The notes below the pieces were generated by a model, which worked only from the letters and a program-made list of their open reading frames with translations, was not told where the DNA came from and made no database searches. This document shows positions 26,814-39,633 of a stretch of DNA of 64,000 nt, in pieces. The position numbers and the translations under genes were made by a program. The number at the start of each line of letters is the position of its first letter. Position 1 is the stretch's first letter. Source of the stretch: Oceanicella actignis (GTDB lineage Bacteria > Pseudomonadota > Alphaproteobacteria > Rhodobacterales > Rhodobacteraceae); contig NZ_VNHJ01000001.1 in assembly GCF_008124525.1 (NCBI RefSeq), positions 248,001 through 312,000 of the forward strand, in the 5' to 3' direction.

Positions 26814-26984
26814 CCGAATCCGAGAGCGGGATCGCAAGGGCCGCGTTCGGTCGGCGCCATGGCGCGGGCTGAAGGGCGGGGGACGGCGGCGCGGGCGCGA
26901 CCTTGTTCGAACGCCTTTTCTTCTAAGGCGGCTCTTCGCACGGAACGCGCCCGCGCGGTCGGGGACCGGCGGGCGCGGATTCGG
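26814..26984 (+). ncRNA. ssrS: Probable 6S RNA
   Basis: A 171-base segment closed by a perfect 9-bp stem CCGAATCCG (26814-26822) / CGGATTCGG (26976-26984). Inside are a second 11-bp stem GCGCGGGCGCG (26889-26899) / CGCGCCCGCGC (26946-26956) and an inner stem CGCCTT (26912-26917) / AAGGCG (26925-26930), separated by unpaired stretches. Length, closed-stem/bubble layout, position just after zapA, and the segment TCGCAAGGGCC (26832-26842), close to the E. coli 6S 5' arm, all support 6S RNA. This RNA binds the housekeeping RNA polymerase in stationary phase. A covariance search was not possible here. Confidence 0.6.
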
Positions 26985-27078
26985 GGCGCTGCTGGGCGGG
27001 GCTTGGGGGCGGGGCTTGGGGGCGGGGGGCTTGGCCGCGGTCCGCGTCCCCGCCCGGCGCCCCCGCCCGGCGCCGTCG

Positions 27079-27444
27079 TCAGGCGTTGGCTTCGCGGATG
27101 CGGTCGGCGGCTTCCTTGTCGAAGGGAATGCCCTTTTCCTCGAACAGCTTGTCCAGCTCGCCGGACAGGGTCATCTCGGTGACGATGTCGCAGCCGCCGA
27201 TGAACTCGCCCTTCACGTAAAGCTGGGGAATGGTCGGCCAGTCCGAGAATTCCTTGATGCCCTGGCGCAGGGACTCGTCGGCCAGAACGTTCACGTCCTT
27301 GAACGGAACGCCCATATAGGTCAGCACGCCCGCCACGCGGGACGAGAACCCGCATTGCGGCATCGAGGCGGTGCCCTTCATGAACAGGACGACGTCGTTG
27401 TTCTCGATCTCGGCCTTGATCGCGTCATGCGCGGGATTGGTCAT
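27079..27444 (-). CDS. grxD: Monothiol glutaredoxin (Grx4/GrxD)
   Basis: A 121-residue protein with the monothiol active site CGFS at 31-34 and the cis-Pro/GSH-binding segment [19 protein letters not shown]. Such proteins carry and transfer 2Fe-2S clusters, often together with BolA. It has a GAGGAAG site before ATG 27444 and lies 12 bases downstream of a bolA-like gene, so the pair is probably co-expressed and forms a Grx-BolA cluster complex. Confidence 0.95.
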   Translation of the reverse strand: MTNPAHDAIKAEIENNDVVLFMKGTASMPQCGFSSRVAGVLTYMGVPFKDVNVLADESLRQGIKEFSDWPTIPQLYVKGEFIGGCDIVTEMTLSGELDKLFEEKGIPFDKEAADRIREANA

Positions 27445-27456
27445 GTCTTTTCTTCC

Positions 27457-27690
27457 TCAGTCGGGGGCGCGGGTGGTCAGAGCCAGGGCGTGAAGCTCGC
27501 CGCCCATCCGGCCCTTGAGCGCGGCGTAGACCGCGCGTTGCTGTTGCACGCGGTTGAGGCCGCGGAACGCTTCGGACACGACGGTGGCCGCGTAGTGGTC
27601 GCCGTCGCCGGCCAGGTCCACGATCTCGACCTGCGCGTCGGGGAAGGCTTCCTTGATCAGCCGTTCGATCTCGGCCGCTTCCATGGCCAT
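27457..27690 (-). CDS. bolA: BolA-family protein
   Basis: A 77-residue protein with the BolA fold: DLAGDGDHYAATVVSEAF and the helix GLNRVQQQRAVYAALKG. BolA-like proteins bind 2Fe-2S clusters with monothiol Grx and affect iron and envelope regulation. The start at 27690 is 7 bases from AAGGAG; a second ATG at 27684 is possible. grxD follows directly. Confidence 0.9.
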   Translation of the reverse strand: MAMEAAEIERLIKEAFPDAQVEIVDLAGDGDHYAATVVSEAFRGLNRVQQQRAVYAALKGRMGGELHALALTTRAPD

Positions 27691-27770
27691 GGCCGCACTC
27701 CTTCATCAGGTTGGTCGCTTCGGATGTAGACCGCCCGGCCCCGCGCGGCAAGATGCGGGCGCGGCGGGCG

Positions 27771-29978
<2,208 letters not shown>

Positions 29979-30052
29979 GGTGGCCTCGTCGTTGCTCGGC
30001 CCGCTTCTAGCCGAGCGCGGCGTCGGAGAAAAGCGCGCTGTGGAGGAGCGCC

Positions 30053-30967
30053 ATGAACGAAGAGGCTCCCGCGCCCGCGCGCATGGCCGTCGGCTACGCC
30101 GCCGCGGCCTTCGCGGTGCTGGTCTGGGCGGGATGGATCGTGGCCACGCGCCAGCAGGTGCGCGGCTCGGCGCCGCTGGACATCGCGCTGGTGCGCTATG
30201 GCGTGCCGGCGCTGCTGCTGGCGCCGATCTGGCTGCGGCGGGGCCTGCTGCCGGCGGGCGAGCGCTTCTGGCCCCTTGCCGTGATGACGATCGGCTGGGG
30301 CGGTCCGTTCGTGCTGCTGACGGCGAAGGGGCTCGAGACCGTGCCCGCGGCGCTGTTCGGCCCGATGGTGCCTGCCACGCTGCCGCTTTTCGTCGCCGCC
30401 TGGGACCGTTTCGCCGAGGGGCGGGCCATCGCGCCCGAGCGCGCGCTTGGCCTGGCGCTGATCCTTGCGGCGGGGGCGCTGATCGTGGGGCCGGCGGCGC
30501 TGCGCGGCGATGCGGGGTTCTTCGCCGGCGCGCCCTTTCTGCTGGCCGCGGCGGCGGGCTGGGCGGCCTTCACCATCGCCTTTCGGCGCACGCGGCTGTC
30601 GGGGCTCGAGGCCACGGCCTATGTCAGCCTGTGGAGCGCGCCTTTCCTGCTGGCCGCCGCCGCGGCGCAGGGCGTGGGGCTGGGGCGGCTCGAGGCCGGG
30701 CAGCTGGCGCTGATGGTCCTGGTGCAGGGCGTGCTGTCGGGCGTGGGCGCGGTGGCGGGGTTCGGCCTGGCGGTGCGGGCGCTGGGGGCCGCGCGCACCT
30801 CGTCGCTGACCTCGCTGGTGCCGGCGCTTGCGGCGGTGGGGGGGTGGCTGTTGCTGGGCGAACGGGTGGCGCCGGCTTCGTGGGCGTCGGTGATCCTGGC
30901 CTGCGCGGGGGTGGCGTTGACGAACGGCGCCGGCGCGGGCCTGCGGCGACTGGCGCGCGGGCGCTGA
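30053..30967 (+). CDS. DMT-superfamily transporter (EamA family)
   Basis: A 304-residue inner-membrane protein with about 10 helices in two EamA repeats. Beginning and end ([40 protein letters not shown]) are typical. These proteins export or exchange small metabolites such as amino acids; the substrate is unknown. RBS GGAGGAG precedes ATG 30053. It is divergent from purL. Confidence 0.85.
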   Translation: MNEEAPAPARMAVGYAAAAFAVLVWAGWIVATRQQVRGSAPLDIALVRYGVPALLLAPIWLRRGLLPAGERFWPLAVMTIGWGGPFVLLTAKGLETVPAALFGPMVPATLPLFVAAWDRFAEGRAIAPERALGLALILAAGALIVGPAALRGDAGFFAGAPFLLAAAAGWAAFTIAFRRTRLSGLEATAYVSLWSAPFLLAAAAAQGVGLGRLEAGQLALMVLVQGVLSGVGAVAGFGLAVRALGAARTSSLTSLVPALAAVGGWLLLGERVAPASWASVILACAGVALTNGAGAGLRRLARGR

Positions 30968-31545
30968 AGGGCGCGCGCGGGCGAGACTGGCGCCGCGCGC
31001 CGGGGCGTTCGCCGCGCGCGGTCGGGCCGAAGGGGCCGCCTTCGGCGCCTTCGCCCGAGCGGGCGCCGCGCCGGGGGCGGATGGCGCAACGCCCCGCGAA
31101 AGGGACGCGCCCAGGCGGCGTGCGGGACTGGGCCGGCGCCGCGTTCCCGGCGCGCGCATCGGCGCAGGGCATCGTCCCGATCCCGGCGCGGGCCGGTTTC
31201 CAGGGTGGCCCGGCGGCCCCGGACACGGCGCCGCGCGCATCGTCCGGCGGCGCGCGGCGGCGCGGGCGAGGTCGCGCGAGGCGCCGGCCCGCTCCGCGTC
31301 TTCTCCGCGTCTCCGCGGCCCGAAAATGCAGCGCGGGCAGGCCCGAGGCCCCCGCTCCGCGCCGCCTGCCAGGGACGCGCCGCCGCGCCCATGCGCGCGG
31401 CGGCGGGCGCGGGCGGGCCCCGGGGCGAGGGCGGCGCAGCGGCCCTGGTTCGGCCCCGGGCGGTTCCTCGCGGGGCGGTTCCGAGCGGGGCTTGCTTGAG
31501 CGGGGCGGTTCTGGGCGGTTCGGAGCGGGGCGGGCCTTGGCCGGC
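30968..31545. other. Long GC-rich gap between eamA and purQ
   Basis: 578 bases between convergent genes, with no credible coding region or RNA. The right part (31458-31521) carries four copies of a 9-base motif. Otherwise nothing is recognised. Confidence 0.5.
31458..31521. repeat. Four copies of GGGCGGTTC
   Basis: The 9-base motif GGGCGGTTC occurs at 31458-31466, 31473-31481, 31503-31511 and 31513-31521, just past the purQ stop. On the purQ strand it reads GAACCGCCC. Function unknown. Confidence 0.8.
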
Positions 31546-32223
31546 TCAGGCGTCCATGAGGGCGCCGGCCAACCCCTCGAACAGCGCCGCGCCGTCGGTT
31601 CCGCCCAGAAGCGGGTCGTTGGCGCGCTCGGGATGCGGCATCATGCCCAGGGTGCGGCGGTTGGCCGACAGGATGCCGGCGATGTCCTCGGCCGAGCCGT
31701 TGGGATTGTCGCCCGGCGCGTAGGCGAAGGCGATGCGGTCCTCGTCGCGCAGGCGCGCCAGCGTCTCGGGCGGCGCGACGTAGCAGCCGTCGTGATGGGC
31801 GACGGGGATGACGATGCGCGCCCCGGCCTCGTAGCCGCGGGTGAAGGGGCTGTCGGCGGTGACGACGTTCAGCGCGACGTCGCGGCACACGAATTTCAGC
31901 CCCGCGTTGCGCATCAGCGCGCCGGGCAGCAGCCCGGCCTCGATCAGCACCTGGAAGCCGTTGCACACCCCCAGCACATGCCCGCCGCGGGCGGCGAAAT
32001 CGGCCACGGCGCGCATGATGGGCGAGCGCGCCGCGATGGCGCCGCAGCGCAGATAGTCGCCGAACGAGAACCCGCCCGGCAGCGCCACCAGGTCAAGCCC
32101 CGGCGGCAGCGCGGCGTCCTTGTGCCAGACCATGGCCGGCCGGCGACCCGTCGCGCGCTCGAGCGCCACGGCCATGTCGCGATCGCAGTTCGATCCCGGA
32201 AAGACGATCACCGCCGATTTCAT
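31546..32223 (-). CDS. purQ: Phosphoribosylformylglycinamidine synthase subunit I
   Basis: A 225-residue class I glutamine amidotransferase that provides ammonia to PurL. The nucleophile Cys is in GVCNGFQVL, preceded by [13 protein letters not shown], and the His/Glu pair is in [10 protein letters not shown]. The start at 32223 gives [16 protein letters not shown], the normal N-terminus. It follows purS by 53 bases in a purC-purS-purQ run. Confidence 0.96.
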   Translation of the reverse strand: MKSAVIVFPGSNCDRDMAVALERATGRRPAMVWHKDAALPPGLDLVALPGGFSFGDYLRCGAIAARSPIMRAVADFAARGGHVLGVCNGFQVLIEAGLLPGALMRNAGLKFVCRDVALNVVTADSPFTRGYEAGARIVIPVAHHDGCYVAPPETLARLRDEDRIAFAYAPGDNPNGSAEDIAGILSANRRTLGMMPHPERANDPLLGGTDGAALFEGLAGALMDA

Positions 32224-32276
32224 GCCGTGCTCTCCTGTCGCGCCCCGCCCGCGCGGCCCGTTCGGGCGCCGCGCCG

Positions 32277-32516
32277 TCAGAGGATCTCGATCTGGTAGTT
32301 CTCGATGACCGTGTTGGCGAGCAGCTTCTCGCACATCTCGCGCACGCGGGCGCGGGCGGCCTCGGGGTCGGCGTCGGCCAGCTCCAGCTCGATGACCTTG
32401 CCCTGGCGCACGCGCTCGACCCCGTCGAAGCCCAGCGCGCCCAGCGCGTGACGGATGGCCTCGCCCTGCGGGTCGAGAACGCCGCTCTTGAGGGTGATGT
32501 GGACGCGTGCGCGCAT
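32277..32516 (-). CDS. purS: Phosphoribosylformylglycinamidine synthase PurS subunit
   Basis: A 79-residue protein beginning [20 protein letters not shown], the standard PurS start, with the [18 protein letters not shown] core. PurS dimers bridge PurL and PurQ. The gene lies between purC and purQ on the same strand. The start at 32516 is preferred over an in-frame ATG at 32594 that would add a non-conserved arginine-rich leader. Confidence 0.94.
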   Translation of the reverse strand: MRARVHITLKSGVLDPQGEAIRHALGALGFDGVERVRQGKVIELELADADPEAARARVREMCEKLLANTVIENYQIEIL

Positions 32517-32624
32517 GGTCTCGCCTCCGTCTGGGCCGCCGAGTCGGCGGCGGTCGTCCCTGTTCGCCGAGGCTTTACGCCATCGCGCCGCCAATGGCGA
32601 GCGCCAAGGCGCGCCCGCCCCGCT

Positions 32625-33386
32625 TCAATGCACTAGCTGGGGACCCGTCTTGCCGCTGCCGCCGCGCGGCATGATCCCCAGGCGCGAGGCGACCTCGGCG
32701 TAGGCGTCGGTCAGGCTGCCCAGATCGCGGCGGAACACGTCCTTGTCCAGCTTGCGCCCGGTGCGCAGATCCCACAGCCGGCAGCTGTCGGGGCTGATCT
32801 CGTCGGCGACGACGATGCGCTGGAAGTCGCCCTCGTAGATGCGGCCGCACTCGATCTTGAAGTCGACCAGCCGGATGCCCACGCCCAGCATCATGCCGGC
32901 CAGGAAGTCGTTCACCCGCAGCGCCAGGGCGATGATGTCGTCCACATCCTGCTGGCTGGCCCAGTTGAAGGCCAGGATGTGCTCTTCGGTGACCATCGGG
33001 TCGCCCAGCTTGTCGTCCTTGTAGTAGAACTCGATGATCGGGCGGGGCAGGGCGGTTCCCTCCTCGATGCCCAGGCGCTTGGAGAGCGAACCGGCGGCGA
33101 CGTTGCGCACCACCACCTCGAGGGGGATGATCTCGCACGCGCGCACCAGCTGCTCGCGCATGTTCAGGCGCTTGATGAAGTGCGTGGGCACGCCGATCGA
33201 GTTCAGACCGCTCATGATGTGTTCGGAGATGCGGTTGTTCAGCACCCCCTTGCCCTCGATCACGTCCCGCTTCTCGGCGTTGAAGGCGGTGGCGTCGTCC
33301 TTGAAGTGCTGGATCAGGGTGCCCGGCTCGGGGCCTTCGTAGAGGATCTTCGCCTTGCCTTCATAGACCAGTCTGCGCCGCGCCAT
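32625..33386 (-). CDS. purC: SAICAR synthetase
   Basis: A 253-residue enzyme joining CAIR and aspartate in purine synthesis. Typical segments: [30 protein letters not shown] and [22 protein letters not shown] before ATG 33386. A good promoter is found at 33450-33478. It is the first gene of the purC-purS-purQ run. Confidence 0.96.
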   Translation of the reverse strand: MARRRLVYEGKAKILYEGPEPGTLIQHFKDDATAFNAEKRDVIEGKGVLNNRISEHIMSGLNSIGVPTHFIKRLNMREQLVRACEIIPLEVVVRNVAAGSLSKRLGIEEGTALPRPIIEFYYKDDKLGDPMVTEEHILAFNWASQQDVDDIIALALRVNDFLAGMMLGVGIRLVDFKIECGRIYEGDFQRIVVADEISPDSCRLWDLRTGRKLDKDVFRRDLGSLTDAYAEVASRLGIMPRGGSGKTGPQLVH

Positions 33387-33449
33387 GTTCGGGGCCTCCG
33401 GAGAAATGCCGCAAGGCGCGCGAATGGGCTTCGCGCGCCGGGAAGCCGC

Positions 33450-33478
33450 TCTATAGGCGCAAGCGGGGCGGGCCGCAA
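33450..33478 (-). promoter_or_regulatory. Promoter of purC
   Basis: Minus strand: TTGCGG (33473-33478), 17-bp spacer, TATAGA (33450-33455). The predicted transcript begins near 33443, about 57 bases before purC. On the other strand a TATACT (33498-33503) may serve the zeta-subunit gene, though its -35 is poor. Confidence 0.6.
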
Positions 33479-33559
33479 GGATTCGCGCGCGCGCCTCTAT
33501 ACTTGGGCCGCCGCAGCGCCTAAATGTTCCGTCAGTTGGATCCCCAAGCGGAGGACGAG

Positions 33560-33877
33560 ATGACCACCTTCGACGAACGCGAGCAGGCCTTCGAGAAGAA
33601 GTTCGCCCACGACGCCGAGATGCAGTTCAAGGCCATGGCGCGGCGCGACCGCCTGCTGGGCCTGTGGGCCGCCGAGAAGATGGGCCTGCGCGGCGAAGAG
33701 GCCGAGGAATACGCCAAGTCGGTGGTGATCGCCGATCTCGAGGAGGCGGGGGACGAGGACGTCTACCGCAAGGTGGCGGCCGACCTCGAGGCCAAGGGCC
33801 TGCCGACCGACGATCTGCGCGCCAAGATGGCCGAGCTTCTGGCCGAGGCCAAGGCGCAGGTGATGAGCGAGGCCTGA
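33560..33877 (+). CDS. F1-ATPase inhibitor zeta subunit (DUF1476)
   Basis: A 105-residue helical protein beginning [20 protein letters not shown], the hallmark of DUF1476. In Paracoccus denitrificans this family is the zeta subunit that blocks ATP hydrolysis by the F1Fo ATP synthase through its N-terminal region. The start at 33560 has GGAGG 5 bases upstream. The family is essentially alphaproteobacterial, which supports the taxonomic placement. Confidence 0.92.
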   Translation: MTTFDEREQAFEKKFAHDAEMQFKAMARRDRLLGLWAAEKMGLRGEEAEEYAKSVVIADLEEAGDEDVYRKVAADLEAKGLPTDDLRAKMAELLAEAKAQVMSEA

Positions 33878-33938
33878 GCGCCCGCCAAGGCGCCCATCGG
33901 CCCGCGCCCGCCGCGGGCCGCAGGAACGGAGAGCGCCC

Positions 33939-34136
33939 ATGCTTGCGCTGTTTCGCATGGCGCTGGGCCTGATCGCGCCGACGCTGGCGGGCGTCGGCGC
34001 GGTGGTCTGGCTGGTGATCCCCGATGCGGGCCGCGTGCTGTCGCTGCCCATGGCGGCGGCGTTGGGGGGGCTGGCGGCCGTGCCCGCGGCCTGGCTGGCG
34101 GCGCGGGCGCTGTCGCAGGGCGGGGGCCGGCGCTGA
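33939..34136 (+). CDS. Small two-helix membrane protein of unknown function
   Basis: A 65-residue protein with two hydrophobic segments (about 4-29 and 36-57) and a basic end. ATG 33939 is preceded by GGAACGGAGAG. It is 61 bases after the zeta-subunit gene and convergent with purB. No family is recognised. Confidence 0.55.
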   Translation: MLALFRMALGLIAPTLAGVGAVVWLVIPDAGRVLSLPMAAALGGLAAVPAAWLAARALSQGGGRR

Positions 34137-34154
34137 GGCGCGCCGGCGCCGCGC

Positions 34155-35459
34155 TCAGGCCTCGCCGAAGACGCGGCGGAAGATCGTGTCGACGTGCTTG
34201 GTGTGGTAGCCCAGATCGAACTTCTCCTCGATCTCTTCGGGGCTCAGCGCCGCGGCGACGTCGGGATCGGCCTTCAGCTCGGTCATGAAGTCGGCGCCCT
34301 GCTCCCACACCTTCATGGCGTTGCGCTGGACCAGGCGGTAGGCGTCCTCGCGGCTGACGCCCTTTTGCGTCAGCGCCAGCAGCACGCGCTGCGAGTGGAT
34401 CAGGCCCCGGAACCGGTTCAGGTTCTTCATCATGTTCTCGGGGTAGACCACCAGCTTGTCGATGACCCCGGTCAGGCGCGCCAGCGCGAAGTCCAGCGTC
34501 ACGGTGGCGTCCGGGCCGATCATGCGCTCGACCGAGCTGTGAGAGATGTCGCGCTCGTGCCAGAGGGCGACGTTCTCCATCGCCGGCAGCGCATAGGCGC
34601 GGACCATGCGCGCAAGGCCGGTCAGGTTCTCGGTCAGCACGGGGTTGCGCTTGTGCGGCATGGCCGAAGAGCCCTTCTGCCCCGGCGAGAAGTATTCCTC
34701 GGCCTCGAGCACCTCGGTGCGCTGAAGGTGGCGGATCTCGGTGGCGATGCGCTCGACCGACGAGGCGATCACCGCCAGCGTCGAGAAGAACATCGCGTGC
34801 CGGTCGCGCGGAATGACCTGGGTCGAGATCGGCTCGACCTCGAGGCCCAGCTTGCGCGCCACATGCTCTTCGACGCGGGGGTCGATGTTGGCGAAGGTGC
34901 CGACGGCGCCCGAGATGGCGCAGGTCGCCACCTCGCGCCGGGCCTCGGCCAGGCGGCGGCGGTTGCGGTCCATCTCGGCATAGGCCTGGGCCATCTTCAG
35001 GCCGAAGGTCACCGGCTCGGCATGGATGCCGTGGCTGCGGCCGATGCACACGGTGTCCTTGTGCTCGAAGGCGCGGCGCTTGAGCGCGGCCAGCAGCGCG
35101 TCCAGATCGGCCAGCAGGATGTCGGCCGCCCGCACCAGCTGGATGTTGAAGCAGGTGTCGAGCACGTCGGACGAGGTCATGCCCTGGTGCACGAAGCGCG
35201 CCTCGGGGCCCACATGCTCGGCCAGATGGGTGAGGAAGGCGATGACGTCGTGCTTCACCTCGCGCTCGATCTCGTCGATGCGGGCCACGTCGAATTCGAC
35301 GTCGCGGGCCTTCCAGACGGCCTCGGCGGCCTCCTTGGGGATCACGCCCAGCTCGGCCTGCGCGTCGCAGGCATGGGCCTCGATCTCGAACCAGATGCGG
35401 AACTTGGTCTCGGGCGACCAGATGGCGGCCATTTCGGGGCGGGAGTAGCGGGGGATCAT
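34155..35459 (-). CDS. purB: Adenylosuccinate lyase
   Basis: A 434-residue fumarase-superfamily lyase acting twice in AMP synthesis (SAICAR and adenylosuccinate cleavage). The signature SSAMPHKRNP is present, as are the TSSDVLDTC and ISHSSVERM segments. The start at 35459 gives MIPRYSRPEMAAIWS, the usual N-terminus, with GAGGAC upstream. It stands apart from purCSQ. Confidence 0.96.
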   Translation of the reverse strand: MIPRYSRPEMAAIWSPETKFRIWFEIEAHACDAQAELGVIPKEAAEAVWKARDVEFDVARIDEIEREVKHDVIAFLTHLAEHVGPEARFVHQGMTSSDVLDTCFNIQLVRAADILLADLDALLAALKRRAFEHKDTVCIGRSHGIHAEPVTFGLKMAQAYAEMDRNRRRLAEARREVATCAISGAVGTFANIDPRVEEHVARKLGLEVEPISTQVIPRDRHAMFFSTLAVIASSVERIATEIRHLQRTEVLEAEEYFSPGQKGSSAMPHKRNPVLTENLTGLARMVRAYALPAMENVALWHERDISHSSVERMIGPDATVTLDFALARLTGVIDKLVVYPENMMKNLNRFRGLIHSQRVLLALTQKGVSREDAYRLVQRNAMKVWEQGADFMTELKADPDVAAALSPEEIEEKFDLGYHTKHVDTIFRRVFGEA

Positions 35460-35785
35460 GGGCTGTCCTCGTGCTGGAGCCGGTCCGGGGGCCGCGACGG
35501 GCCCGCGCGCAGGCGGGGTAGCAAGCCGCGCGCGCGCGCGCAAGCCGCGCGGCCCGCGCCGCGCCGGGTCCGACGCGACGGGCGCGACGGACCGCCCCGC
35601 GCGGGGGGCGCATGACACGGGGCTGCGCAAGGGGGCGGCGCGGGGGCGGCCGCCCGGCCCCGTCGCGGCGGGGGCGGCGACGGGATTTCGTCCGGGGGGC
35701 TCGCCTTCGCCTTGCCTGCGCGCCGGGCGCCGGGAGCATGCGGCGCGGGCGCGCGATCATGGCGACCCTGCGGCCCCTCGGGGCT
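35460..35785. other. Gap between yejF and purB
   Basis: 326 bases with no gene. It contains a (CG)n tract around 35527-35540 flanked by two copies of GCAAGCCGCGCG (35521-35532 and 35540-35551). A weak purB promoter (TTGCGC, 17 bp, TACCCC on the minus strand) overlaps that tract. Confidence 0.4.
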
Positions 35786-37399
<1,614 letters not shown>

Positions 37400-37409
37400 G
37401 GGCGGCTCC

Positions 37410-38513
37410 TCATCGGAAGATCTTGCGCGGATCGAAGGCGTCGCGCACGGCCTCGAACACGAAGACCAGCAGCGACAGCATGATCGCGAAGGTGAAGAAG
37501 GCGGTGAAGCCCAGCCACGGCGCCTGAAGGTTGTTCTTGCCCTGCAGCGCCAGGTCGCCCAGCGACGGATAGCTGGGCGGCAGGCCGAAGCCGATGAAGT
37601 CCAGCGTCGCCAGCGTCGAGATGGACGAGGTCAGGATGAAGGGCAGCATGGTCAGCGTCGCCACCATCGCGTTGGGCAGAAGATGGCGGCGCATGATCGT
37701 CCAGTCGCCCACGCCCAGCGCCCGCGCCGCGCGCACGTATTCGAAGTTGCGCGCGCGCAGGAATTCGGCGCGCACCACGCCCACCAGCGCCGTCCACTGG
37801 AACAGCGACAGAAGGAACAGCATCGACCAGAAGGTGGGCTCGACGATGGCGGCGATGATCATGATCAGGAACAGCACCGGAATGGCGGACCAGATCTCTT
37901 CGACGCGCTGGAACGTCAGATCGACCCAGCCGCCGAAATAGCCCTGCGCCGCGCCCGCGAAGATGCCGATGACCGAGGACAGCGCCGTCAGCGCGAAGCC
38001 GAAAAGCACCGAGATGCGGAAGCCGTAGATCACCCGCGCCAGCACGTCGCGCGCCTGGTCGTCCGTGCCCAGCCAGTTGACCGAGTCGGGCGGCGAGGGC
38101 GCCTGCGCGACCTGATAGTTGATCGTGTCGTAGGAAAAGGGAATGAGCGGCCAGACGATGCGCCCCGCCCGCCCGCCCTCGGGCAGGTCGCCGGCGCGCG
38201 CGCGCGCGATCAGCCCCTCGGGGTCGTCGAAGCACTGCCGAAGTCCGCCGGTCAGGATCAGGCACTGCACCTCGACCGAGCGGTAGTCGGCCTCGGTCTC
38301 GAAATCGCCGCCGAACTCGGTCTCGGCATGGAATTCGAAGATCGGGAACATCGCCTGCCCGCGATAGACGACGAGGATGGGCTTGTCGTTGGCGACGAAC
38401 TCGGCGAACAGCGAGATGACGAACAGCGCCAGGAAGATCCACAGCGACCAGAAGCCCCGGCGGTTGGCCTTGAAGTTGCGCCATCTGCGGCGCTGCAGCG
38501 CGTCCAGCTTCAT
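37410..38513 (-). CDS. yejE: Peptide ABC transporter permease YejE
   Basis: A 367-residue permease with one N-terminal helix, a long periplasmic loop (about 45-150), then five helices with the binding-protein-dependent transport signature near [20 protein letters not shown]. The long loop is typical of YejE. The start overlaps the yejB stop by 4 bases (ATGA). It pairs with YejB in the inner membrane. Confidence 0.92.
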   Translation of the reverse strand: MKLDALQRRRWRNFKANRRGFWSLWIFLALFVISLFAEFVANDKPILVVYRGQAMFPIFEFHAETEFGGDFETEADYRSVEVQCLILTGGLRQCFDDPEGLIARARAGDLPEGGRAGRIVWPLIPFSYDTINYQVAQAPSPPDSVNWLGTDDQARDVLARVIYGFRISVLFGFALTALSSVIGIFAGAAQGYFGGWVDLTFQRVEEIWSAIPVLFLIMIIAAIVEPTFWSMLFLLSLFQWTALVGVVRAEFLRARNFEYVRAARALGVGDWTIMRRHLLPNAMVATLTMLPFILTSSISTLATLDFIGFGLPPSYPSLGDLALQGKNNLQAPWLGFTAFFTFAIMLSLLVFVFEAVRDAFDPRKIFR

Positions 38514-39601
38514 GTCTCGCGGCTCTCGAAATCGATGCGCGGATCGATCCAGACATAGGTCAGGTCCGAGATCAGCTTCACGAACATCCCCATCAGCGAG
38601 AACAGGTAGAGCGTGCCGAACACCACCGGGTAGTCGCGGTTGACGACGCTTTCGAAGCCCAGGAGCCCCAGCCCGTCCAGCGAGAACACGATCTCGATCA
38701 CGAAGGCGCCGGTGAAGAAGATCGACACGAACGCGCCCGGAAAGCCGGCGATGACGATCAGCATCGCGTTGCGGAAGACGTGGCCGTAAAGCACCTGCCG
38801 CTCGCTCAGGCCCTTGGCGCGGGCGGTGACGACGTATTGCTTGCGGATCTCGTCCAGGAACGAGTTCTTGGTCAGCAGCGTCAGCGTCGCGAAGCCCGAA
38901 ATGGTCATCGCCGTCACCGGCAGCGTGATGTGCCACAGATAGTCCAGCACCTTGCCCGCCAGGCTCAGCTGGTCCCAGTCGTCCGAGGTCAGCCCGCGCA
39001 GCGGGAACCACTGCACGTAGCTGCCGCCGGCGAAGAAGATCAGCAGAATCACCGCGAACAGGAAGCCGGGGATCGCATAGCCGACGATCACCACCGCCGA
39101 GGTCCAGGCGTCGAAGGGCGTGCCGTCGCGCACCGCCTTGCGGATGCCCAGCGGGATCGAGACCAGGTAGCTGAGCAGCGTCGTCCACAGACCCAGCGAG
39201 ATCGAGACGGGCATCTTCTCGAGGATCAGGTCGATGACCGAGATCGAACGGAAATAGCTCTCGCCCAGATCGAAGCGGGCGTAGTTCCACACCATCTGGA
39301 CGAAGCGCTCGGCGGGGGGCTTGTCGAAGCCGAACTGGCGCTCGAGCTCCTTGATGAATTCGGGGTCGAGCCCTTGCGCGCCGCGATACTGGCTCTCGGC
39401 GCCGGGGGCGGCGGCGGGGCCGCCCGCGTCCGACCCGCCGCCCGAGAAGCGGTCGGTGGCCGAACCGGCGTCGGTCAGCTGGGCGATGATCTGCTCGACC
39501 GGGCCGCCGGGGGCGAACTGGATCACCACGAAGTTGATCAGCAGGATCCCCAGCAGGGTGGGGATCATCAGCAAGAGGCGGCGCAGGATGTAGGCGGACA
39601 T
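38510..39601 (-). CDS. yejB: Peptide ABC transporter permease YejB
   Basis: A 363-residue permease beginning [20 protein letters not shown], typical of OppB/YejB. It has a long loop (about 50-100) containing a Gly/Ala-rich insert and the transport signature near [29 protein letters not shown] before ATG 39601. It is between yejA and yejE. Confidence 0.92.
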   Translation of the reverse strand: MSAYILRRLLLMIPTLLGILLINFVVIQFAPGGPVEQIIAQLTDAGSATDRFSGGGSDAGGPAAAPGAESQYRGAQGLDPEFIKELERQFGFDKPPAERFVQMVWNYARFDLGESYFRSISVIDLILEKMPVSISLGLWTTLLSYLVSIPLGIRKAVRDGTPFDAWTSAVVIVGYAIPGFLFAVILLIFFAGGSYVQWFPLRGLTSDDWDQLSLAGKVLDYLWHITLPVTAMTISGFATLTLLTKNSFLDEIRKQYVVTARAKGLSERQVLYGHVFRNAMLIVIAGFPGAFVSIFFTGAFVIEIVFSLDGLGLLGFESVVNRDYPVVFGTLYLFSLMGMFVKLISDLTYVWIDPRIDFESRET

Positions 39602-39633
39602 GGCTCAGCCCTCCGCCGCGGCGCGGGGCGCGC

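Noticed and set aside
30968-31545. A minus-strand gene upstream or downstream of purQ
   Set aside because: The frames are Arg/Pro/Ala low complexity without a ribosome site.
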